A stretch of 10,787 nt of DNA, from the NCBI GenBank assembly GCA_045648145.1, contig JAZRNK010000017.1:1-10787 (forward strand). Reading direction: 5' to 3'. The notes beneath the pieces are model-generated. The model had not been told where the DNA came from. It ran no database searches and was given only the letters and a program-made list of their open reading frames with translations. Source of the DNA: UMGS172 sp045648145. GTDB taxonomy: Bacteria > Bacillota > Clostridia > Oscillospirales > Acutalibacteraceae. Shown here piece by piece: positions 1-4,804 of the stretch; positions within the stretch are counted from its first letter, which is position 1, and every line of letters begins with the position of its first letter. A program made the translations under genes and the position numbers.

Positions 1-76
1 TGGAGCTGTTAGGCAGACTCGAACTGCCGACCTCATCCTTACCAAGGATGTGCTCTACCACCTGAGCCATAACAGC
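1..76 (-). tRNA. tRNA-Thr (anticodon GGT)
   Basis: Read on the minus strand, the sequence folds into a complete cloverleaf of 76 nt including an encoded CCA. The acceptor stem GCTGTTA pairs with TAACAGC, followed by discriminator T and CCA at positions 3-1. The D stem is GCTC/GAGC, the anticodon stem CATCC/GGATG with loop TTGGTAA, and the T arm GGCAG-TTCGAGT-CTGCC. The anticodon GGT reads ACC and ACU threonine codons. The gene lies downstream of nrdR on the same strand but has its own promoter at 95-123. Further tRNAs may follow beyond the window edge; that cannot be seen. Confidence 0.97.
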
Positions 77-79
77 ATA

Positions 80-123
80 TTGACAACATCAAGTATTTTA
101 CTATAACACTTTGATATTGTCAA
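80..123. repeat. imperfect inverted repeat around the tRNA promoter
   Basis: Arms 80-94 (TTGACAACATCAAGT) and 108-123 (ACTTTGATATTGTCAA) are complementary over 14 pairs with one mismatch and one bulged T, around a 13-nt AT-rich centre. Each arm begins with a TTGACA on opposite strands, so the dyad contains the -35 box of the tRNA promoter. No T-run follows either arm, so it does not look like an intrinsic terminator for nrdR. Confidence 0.6.
95..123 (-). promoter_or_regulatory. promoter of tRNA-Thr
   Basis: On the minus strand a perfect -35 TTGACA (118-123) and a -10 TAAAAT (95-100) are separated by exactly 17 bp. The predicted start is near position 88, about 11 nt before the mature tRNA 5' end at 76, a normal distance for a tRNA gene. 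Confidence 0.8.
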
Positions 124-147
124 GATTAATTTTTAGGTTTTTGAAAA

Positions 148-603
148 TTATTTATCGGTCAGTAATTTGTTGAGCTCATCCATAAAGGTGCTCAAATCTT
201 TGAACTGACGGTATACGCTGGCAAAACGAACGTATGCAACCTCGTCGAGTTTTTTGAGCTTTTCCATAACGAGTTCACCGACGCGCTCACTTGTAACCTC
301 ACGGTCAAGAGAGTTTTGAAGTACTGCTTCGATATCGTCAACCGACTGTATAATATCATTGGTTGAAACAGGGCGCTTTTCGCAAGCCTTTAACATACCG
401 TTTATAAGCTTATCACGGTTGAAGGACTCGCGTGATTTATCCTTCTTTATTACGATAATGGGCAGACTTTCGATAATTTCGTAGGTGGTGAAACGCTTTT
501 GGCATTTCAAACACTCTCTACGGCGGCGGATACGCTCACCCTCGTCGGTCGGTCTTGAATCGATAACTTTACTTTCTTCATAAGAGCAATACGGACATTT
601 CAT
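148..603 (-). CDS. nrdR: NrdR, transcriptional repressor of ribonucleotide reductase genes
   Basis: NrdR is a cytosolic zinc-ribbon/ATP-cone repressor that senses ATP/dATP and binds NrdR boxes upstream of ribonucleotide reductase genes. The 151-residue protein has the family's usual length and order. The N-terminal zinc ribbon has Cys3, Cys6, Cys31 and Cys34 (MKCPYC, CLKCQKRFTTYE) with the arginine-rich stretch between them, and an ATP-cone domain follows from about residue 49 to 139. I chose ATG at 603 because GAGAGG on the minus strand lies 8 nt upstream of it. A GTG at 612 would add three residues but would leave no room for that ribosome binding site. No nrd gene is in the window, so its targets lie elsewhere. 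It is divergent from the cyclophilin gene and has its own promoter. Confidence 0.96.
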   Translation of the reverse strand: MKCPYCSYEESKVIDSRPTDEGERIRRRRECLKCQKRFTTYEIIESLPIIVIKKDKSRESFNRDKLINGMLKACEKRPVSTNDIIQSVDDIEAVLQNSLDREVTSERVGELVMEKLKKLDEVAYVRFASVYRQFKDLSTFMDELNKLLTDK

Positions 604-675
604 ATTGTGCACCTCTCAACATTTTAACAACCAAGCTAATCGCCACATATAGTTACGGTAGCTTTTGATATTGAC

Positions 676-704
676 ATTATAGCACATAATATACGATTTA
701 ACAA
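676..704 (-). promoter_or_regulatory. promoter of nrdR (extended -10)
   Basis: On the minus strand, -35 TTGTTA (699-704) and a perfect -10 TATAAT (676-681) are separated by 17 bp. The -10 is preceded by TGC, an extended -10. It leaves a leader of roughly 65 nt before the nrdR ATG. Confidence 0.75.
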
Positions 705-731
705 GAAAAATTTAATACTTATTTTTTACTA

Positions 732-760
732 TTGTAAATTGCTTGACTTTTTGTTAAAAT
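732..760 (+). promoter_or_regulatory. promoter of the cyclophilin-rmlA unit (extended -10)
   Basis: -35 TTGTAA (732-737, 4 of 6 consensus) and -10 TAAAAT (755-760) have a 17-bp spacer, with TGT directly before the -10 (extended -10). The predicted start near 767 sits at the edge of an AAAGGAG at 766-772. A second TTGACT at 743-748 has no -10 at a useful distance. Confidence 0.6.
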
Positions 761-797
761 ACATAAAGGAGTAATCCATTTGAAAGGAATTGATATT

Positions 798-1397
798 ATG
801 AGTTTTAATCAGACTGATTTACCGCAAGCAAACGAAACCGTTGCTGTTATGCACACAACAATGGGTGATATTTCAATAAGACTTTTTGCAGACAAGGTAC
901 CGAAAACGGTTGAGAATTTTGTTACTCACGCAAAGAACGGTTACTACAACGGAATAACCTTTCACCGAGTCATTAAGGATTTTATGATTCAAGGCGGTGA
1001 CCCCGAGGGTACCGGTTGCGGTGGCGAAAGCATTTGGGGCAGACCCTTTGCTGACGAGTTTGACGTTGATTTGCACAACATTAACGGCGCTTTATCGATG
1101 GCCAATGCAGGACCCGGCACTAACGGAAGTCAATTCTTTATAGTTCAGGCTTCGACTGTTCCTGAGGGTATGCTTGAGCAGATGGAAGAGCTTTGTGACC
1201 GCGGTTTTCCGAGAGCTTGCATTGATGCCTATGCCAAGCTTGGCGGCACACCCTGGCTTGATTTTAAACATTCTGTTTTCGGTCAGGTTTTTTCAGGTAT
1301 GGACGTAGTGAACAGCATAGCAAATGTTGAGGTTGGTCCTAATGACCGTCCCATTGAAGATGTGAAGATTATATCAATCGATATTGATGTAAAATAA
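798..1397 (+). CDS. cyclophilin-type peptidyl-prolyl cis-trans isomerase, cytosolic
   Basis: It catalyses cis-trans isomerisation of Xaa-Pro bonds to help protein folding. There is no signal peptide, so it should act in the cytosol. The 199-residue protein is a single cyclophilin domain. The core active-site block FHRVIKDFMIQGGD carries the catalytic arginine at residue 57 with Phe62, Met63 and Gln65. SMANAGPGTNGSQFF supplies Phe114, and PWLDFKHSVFGQVF supplies Trp153 and His158 at the places of the human CypA pocket residues. About 30 extra residues, partly acidic and Cys-containing, lie between the QFFI strand and the Trp. The chosen ATG has AAAGGA 9 nt upstream. An in-frame TTG at 780 with AAAGGAG 7 nt upstream would add six residues. 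The next gene, 19 bp downstream, is a paralogue. Confidence 0.93.
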   Translation: MSFNQTDLPQANETVAVMHTTMGDISIRLFADKVPKTVENFVTHAKNGYYNGITFHRVIKDFMIQGGDPEGTGCGGESIWGRPFADEFDVDLHNINGALSMANAGPGTNGSQFFIVQASTVPEGMLEQMEELCDRGFPRACIDAYAKLGGTPWLDFKHSVFGQVFSGMDVVNSIANVEVGPNDRPIEDVKIISIDIDVK

Positions 1398-1416
1398 ATA
1401 TTAGAGGTAAAATTTT

Positions 1417-2403
1417 ATGAAAAGAGCTTTAATTGTTTTACTTTGTCTTGTAATGGTATTTACCTGTGTTGCCTGTGGCTCTAACAAGAACAAAGACGAT
1501 GATGTCAACTCAAGCAGCAGTAAGGTTATTCCTACAAAACCGACCTTCATCGAGGTGGGCGAAAACGGCTCAAGAACCGACGATCCGGTTGGTTTCCAGC
1601 TTGAATTACCCCAAGTTGGCGAAAAGATTGTTGTTCTTGAAATGGAACAGGGCGATATTTATATGCGTCTTTTCCCGAACAGCGCACCTATAACCGTTGC
1701 AAACTTTATAGGTCACGTTGAAAACGGTTATTACAACGGTTTGACATTCCACAGAGTTATTGAAGATTTTATGATTCAAGGCGGCGACCCCAAGGGCAAT
1801 GGCACAGGTGGTGAAAGCGTTTGGGGTGAAGAATTTGAGGACGAGTTTAATGCAAATCTTATCAACATTCGCGGCTCGGTTTCTATGGCAAACGCAGGTG
1901 CTAATACTAACGGCAGTCAATTCTTTATAAATCAGGCAACCAAGGCTGCTTCCAAAAACGAATGGGATTATAAAATGCTTTATAACATTTTTTATGCCAA
2001 CAATAAGGACGATTTAACCCAAGAGTACAATTCGCAGTCAAGTCAGTTTGGCGCGGCATTTACCGAGCAGTATCCCGACGTTGAAAAATACATTGAAACG
2101 ACTATCAGAAACTTTATTGGTACAAAATATTTCTTGAGCGATTTGGTTTCTGATGAGGTTTGGGCTCTTTATGAGGAACACGGTGGTAACATTACACTTG
2201 ACGGTGCTTGGAAAATCAACTCAGGACATACCGTTTTTGCTCAGGTTTTCAAGGGTATGGACGTTGTAGATGCCATTGCCAAGGTTGAGGTAAAGGAAGA
2301 CGGTCAGACACCCGTTGGCCCTGTGGTTATAAAAAATGCTTACACAACTACTGTTACTTCGGAACTTTTGGAAACCGTTACACCAAATGAGGACGTAAAA
2401 TAA
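1417..2403 (+). CDS. lipoprotein cyclophilin-type peptidyl-prolyl isomerase
   Basis: This is a predicted extracytoplasmic, membrane-anchored prolyl isomerase that would assist folding of exported proteins. The 328-residue product begins with a type II signal peptide: Lys-Arg, a hydrophobic core (residues 4-18) and a lipobox ending VAC with lipid-modified Cys20. A short Ser/Asn/Asp-rich linker follows. The cyclophilin domain runs from about residue 70 to 310. FHRVIEDFMIQGGD gives catalytic Arg113 with Phe118, Met119 and Gln121, and GSQFFI gives Phe170; Trp265 and His271 complete the pocket. An insertion of about 90 residues (172-262), rich in aromatic and acidic residues, separates QFFI from the Trp and makes the protein larger than a simple cyclophilin. 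The start has AGAGG 9 nt upstream. It is probably cotranscribed with the preceding gene. Confidence 0.92.
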   Translation: MKRALIVLLCLVMVFTCVACGSNKNKDDDVNSSSSKVIPTKPTFIEVGENGSRTDDPVGFQLELPQVGEKIVVLEMEQGDIYMRLFPNSAPITVANFIGHVENGYYNGLTFHRVIEDFMIQGGDPKGNGTGGESVWGEEFEDEFNANLINIRGSVSMANAGANTNGSQFFINQATKAASKNEWDYKMLYNIFYANNKDDLTQEYNSQSSQFGAAFTEQYPDVEKYIETTIRNFIGTKYFLSDLVSDEVWALYEEHGGNITLDGAWKINSGHTVFAQVFKGMDVVDAIAKVEVKEDGQTPVGPVVIKNAYTTTVTSELLETVTPNEDVK

Positions 2404-2436
2404 CAAGGCTATTTTTTAGCAGTTAGGAGAATTTAT

Positions 2437-3315
2437 ATGAAGGGTATTATTCTTGCAGGCGGCTCGGGTACAAGACTTTATCCGTTGACCATGGTGACAT
2501 CTAAACAGCTTTTGCCGGTCTATGACAAGCCGATGGTTTTTTATCCGTTGTCGACGCTTATGCTTGCCGGTATAAAGGATATTTTGATAATTTCAACTCC
2601 CTCTGATTTGCCTAATTTTGAAAAGCTTTTAGGCGACGGTTCGGATTACGGAATTAATCTTTCATATGTTGTTCAGCCTTCACCCGACGGCCTTGCACAG
2701 GCGTTTTTGCTGGGAGAGGAGTTTATAGACGGCGACAGCTGTGCTATGATTTTGGGCGACAATATTTTTTACGGAAACGGTTTTTCTAAAGTGTTGCGTG
2801 AGGCAGCCGGAAGGGAGCATGGCGCTACAGTTTTCGGTTACTATGTTAACGACCCCGAGCGCTTCGGTATTGTTGAGTTTGACGAGAACGGCAGGGCTAT
2901 TTCGATTGAGGAAAAGCCTAAAAATCCTAAGTCTAATTATTGCGTAACCGGTTTGTATTTCTACGACAACCGTGTTTGCGAGTTTGCAAAGCAGGTAAAG
3001 CCCTCGGCAAGAGGTGAGCTTGAAATAACCGACCTTAACAAAATGTATTTAGAGGACGGCTCGCTCAATGTTACCACGCTTGGCAGAGGATATGCCTGGC
3101 TTGATACAGGCACGGTTGACTCATTAAGTGAGGCGGCTGAATTTGTAAGGGTTATTGAAAACAGGCAGGATATTAAAATTGCTGCTATTGAGGAAATCGC
3201 ATACAGAAATGGCTGGATTTCGAAAGAGCAGTTGTTGGCTTCGGCTGAAAAGTACGGTAAATCACCCTATGGCGCACATTTAAAAAACGTTGCAGAGGGC
3301 AAGATAAAATATTAA
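2437..3315 (+). CDS. rfbA: glucose-1-phosphate thymidylyltransferase (RmlA/RfbA)
   Basis: The enzyme makes dTDP-glucose from dTTP and glucose-1-phosphate, the first step toward dTDP-L-rhamnose and other dTDP-sugars for cell-surface polysaccharides. The 292-residue length matches the short, homotetrameric RmlA class. Motifs in order are the nucleotide-binding loop GGSGTRLYPLT (8-18), SKQLLPVYDKPM (22-33), the metal-binding GDN at 108-110, EEKP at 158-161, the sugar-binding ARGELEITD (191-199) and WLDTGT with the second metal Asp at 223. AGGAGA lies 6 nt before the ATG. It follows the cyclophilin lipoprotein by 33 bp and ends the unit. No rmlB, rmlC or rmlD is nearby, so the rest of the pathway must be elsewhere if it exists. 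Confidence 0.95.
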   Translation: MKGIILAGGSGTRLYPLTMVTSKQLLPVYDKPMVFYPLSTLMLAGIKDILIISTPSDLPNFEKLLGDGSDYGINLSYVVQPSPDGLAQAFLLGEEFIDGDSCAMILGDNIFYGNGFSKVLREAAGREHGATVFGYYVNDPERFGIVEFDENGRAISIEEKPKNPKSNYCVTGLYFYDNRVCEFAKQVKPSARGELEITDLNKMYLEDGSLNVTTLGRGYAWLDTGTVDSLSEAAEFVRVIENRQDIKIAAIEEIAYRNGWISKEQLLASAEKYGKSPYGAHLKNVAEGKIKY

Positions 3316-3323
3316 ATTTGTTT

Positions 3324-3358
3324 AAAGCACCTTGAAAATTTTCGAGGTGCTTTTGTTT
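3324..3358 (+). terminator. intrinsic terminator after rfbA
   Basis: Positions 3324-3353 form a near-perfect palindrome: AAAGCACCT at the left end pairs with AGGTGCTTT at the right, a T-G wobble comes next, and then GAAAATTTTC in the centre. TTTTGTTT follows. It begins 8 nt after the rfbA stop and separates that unit from the pyr promoter. The complementary strand has only a short T-run, so it is mainly one-directional. Confidence 0.9.
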
Positions 3359-3394
3359 ATATATAATAAATTATTAAAATACATATAAATATAA

Positions 3395-3423
3395 TTGACA
3401 AAATGCCGTTAATATGGTATAGT
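3395..3423 (+). promoter_or_regulatory. promoter of the pyr operon
   Basis: A perfect -35 TTGACA (3395-3400), 17-bp spacer and -10 TATAGT (3418-3423), preceded by TGG as an extended -10. The 35-40 bp upstream are almost purely A/T and could act as an UP element. Predicted transcription start is near 3430, giving a leader of about 160 nt. This is the strongest promoter in the window. Confidence 0.85.
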
Positions 3424-3432
3424 AATCAAAAC

Positions 3433-3474
3433 AATTTTTAAGCAGGTACAGAGATGCCGGCAAGGTTGAAATTT
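3433..3474 (+). promoter_or_regulatory. PyrR-binding loop (anti-antiterminator) of the pyr leader
   Basis: GGTA (3445-3448) and TGCC (3455-3458) form a four-pair upper stem closing hexaloop CAGAGA (3449-3454). The known Bacillus PyrR-loop consensus is ARUCCNGNGAGGYU, a stem ARUC/GGYU with hexaloop CNGNGA. The hexaloop here fits exactly, the U-G third pair is kept, and the other differences are compensated (A-U to G-C, C-G to A-U). GC/GC (3442-3443 with 3460-3461) extends the stem past an A/G mismatch. A purine bulge AAGG (3462-3465) follows, and then a lower AT stem (3436-3441 with 3466-3471). Inference: UMP-bound PyrR stabilises this fold and so promotes termination at 3526-3554. pyrR itself is not in the window. 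Confidence 0.78.
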
Positions 3475-3534
3475 AAAATATTACTTAAGGGCAAGTGTGC
3501 CATAAGTGTATATTTTGGTTTATGTAATCTTGTC
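3459..3534 (+). promoter_or_regulatory. antiterminator pairing of the pyr leader
   Basis: GGCAAGGTT (3459-3467), the 3' side of the PyrR hairpin, can pair with AATCTTGTC (3526-3534), the 5' half of the terminator stem: nine pairs, two of them G-U. The pairing cannot coexist with either the PyrR hairpin or the terminator, which is the logic of PyrR attenuation. The enclosed loop holds a small hairpin: ACTTA (3483-3487) with TAAGT (3503-3507), and GGCA (3490-3493) with TGCC (3498-3501) around AGTG. Confidence 0.65.
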
Positions 3535-3554
3535 ATATATGACAAGATTTTTTT
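3526..3554 (+). terminator. intrinsic terminator of the pyr attenuator
   Basis: A perfect 24-nt palindrome (3526-3549) gives a 10-bp stem, AATCTTGTCA with TGACAAGATT, around a TATA loop. The sequence has seven consecutive T residues at 3548-3554. It lies between the pyr promoter and the pyrC ribosome binding site, with no gene ending before it, so it is a leader attenuator and not an end-of-gene terminator. Confidence 0.9.
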
Positions 3555-3589
3555 ATGGCCTTCTGTATGAATGAATAGGAGCAGAAAAA

Positions 3590-4777
3590 ATGAAAGAGGT
3601 ACTTTTAACTAAAAAGATAAAAGACGTAGCCGAAACTATTATTTCGGGTATGGGATTTTTGTCCTCTTCAAACGAATATATTATTATTCCCGGTCTTTGT
3701 GATGTGCATGTGCATTTCAGAGAGCCGGGTTTTTCTTATAAAGAAACCATTAAAACGGGTAGCGCCGCAGCGGCAAGGGGCGGATATACCGCCGTTTGCA
3801 CAATGCCTAATTTAAAGCCGGTGCCCGACAGTATTGAAACTTTAAAAGAGCAGCTTGATATTATTGAAAAGGATGCATGTGTTAAGGTTGTGCCTTACGG
3901 TGCTATAACTAAGGGCGAGTTAGGACAAGAGCTTTCTTGTATGGAAGATATGGCGGCCCAGGTTTGCGCTTTTTCGGATGATGGCAGAGGCGTACAAAAC
4001 AGTGATATGATGATAAAGGCTATGGAAAAGGCCAAAGCACTGGGTAAGATAATTGCCGCACATTGTGAGGACAACTCGCTTTTAAAAGGCGGTTATATTC
4101 ACGATGGCGAGTATTCAAAGGCTCACGGGCATAAGGGTATATGCAGTGAGAGTGAATGGGGACAGATTGAAAGAGATTTAAAGCTTGCCGAACAAACGGG
4201 GTGTGCTTACCATGTATGCCATATTTCGACCAAGGAGAGCGTTGACCTTATAAGAAAATATAAAGCCTTGGGTGTTGACGTAACCTGCGAAACGGCGCCA
4301 CATTATCTTGTGCTTTGTGATGAGGACTTGCAGGAAAATGGCAGGTTTAAAATGAATCCGCCTTTAAGAAGCAGAGAGGACCGTGACGCTTTAATCGAAG
4401 GTATTAAAGACGGAACGATTGATATGATTGCTACCGACCATGCACCGCATAGCGTAGAGGAGAAGGCAAAAGGCCTTGAAAAGAGCTTGATGGGAGTTGT
4501 CGGGCTTGAAACGGCGTTCAGCGTTCTTTACACCGAATTGGTTTTAAAGGGTGTCATAACGCTTGAAAAACTGGTTGAGCTCATGTGCATTAACCCTAAA
4601 AAACGGTTTGGTTTTGATTTGGAGGATGGGTTTACGGTATTTGAGGTATCAAAGACGTATGTAATTAACCCTCAAGAGTTTGTAACAAAAGGTCGAGCGA
4701 CGCCATTTGAGGATAAAGAGGTTTACGGCAAATGCGTTCTGACCGTTTTGGACGGCAAAGTAGTTTATAAACAGTAA
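3590..4777 (+). CDS. pyrC: dihydroorotase, type I
   Basis: It cyclises N-carbamoyl-L-aspartate to L-dihydroorotate, the third step of UMP synthesis. This cytosolic zinc amidohydrolase is 395 residues long. Metal ligands appear in order: His40 and His42 in DVHVHFREPG, an Asp of the DDGRG motif (130-131), His158 in AHCED, His211 in HVCHIST and catalytic Asp283 in TDHAPH. Substrate residues Arg44 and Asn74 are present. AGGAG lies 8 nt before the ATG, and an in-frame TGA at 3572 rules out a longer start. Only about 30 residues precede the IIIPG strand, compared with roughly 50 in Bacillus-type enzymes, so the N-terminal beta-sandwich segment is short. It is the first gene of the operon, under the PyrR-type attenuator. 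Confidence 0.96.
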   Translation: MKEVLLTKKIKDVAETIISGMGFLSSSNEYIIIPGLCDVHVHFREPGFSYKETIKTGSAAAARGGYTAVCTMPNLKPVPDSIETLKEQLDIIEKDACVKVVPYGAITKGELGQELSCMEDMAAQVCAFSDDGRGVQNSDMMIKAMEKAKALGKIIAAHCEDNSLLKGGYIHDGEYSKAHGHKGICSESEWGQIERDLKLAEQTGCAYHVCHISTKESVDLIRKYKALGVDVTCETAPHYLVLCDEDLQENGRFKMNPPLRSREDRDALIEGIKDGTIDMIATDHAPHSVEEKAKGLEKSLMGVVGLETAFSVLYTELVLKGVITLEKLVELMCINPKKRFGFDLEDGFTVFEVSKTYVINPQEFVTKGRATPFEDKEVYGKCVLTVLDGKVVYKQ

Positions 4778-4804
4778 TTTATATATTCGAAGGAGTAAGG
4801 CAAA

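Noticed and set aside
85..147. Intrinsic terminator for nrdR
   Set aside because: The only hairpin is the dyad at 80-123, which lacks a following T-run on the minus strand; readthrough into the tRNA is possible.
604..612. GTG start for NrdR adding three residues
   Set aside because: The GAGAGG ribosome site nearly abuts this GTG but is 8 nt from the ATG at 603, and the family begins MKCPYC.
643..654. Possible NrdR box in the nrdR leader (CCACATATAGTT)
   Set aside because: Only a partial match, single rather than paired, and no ribonucleotide reductase gene follows; autoregulation is not supported.
1606..1920. Antisense open frame within the lipoprotein cyclophilin, and a similar one at 873-1076
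   Set aside because: Both mirror the conserved cyclophilin core on the opposite strand; their resemblance follows from the paralogy of the sense genes.
3433..3560. T-box or metabolite riboswitch as an alternative for the pyr leader
   Set aside because: No T-box AGGGTGG-type motif or specifier loop and no known aptamer core was seen; the PyrR loop explains the hairpin and the downstream gene.
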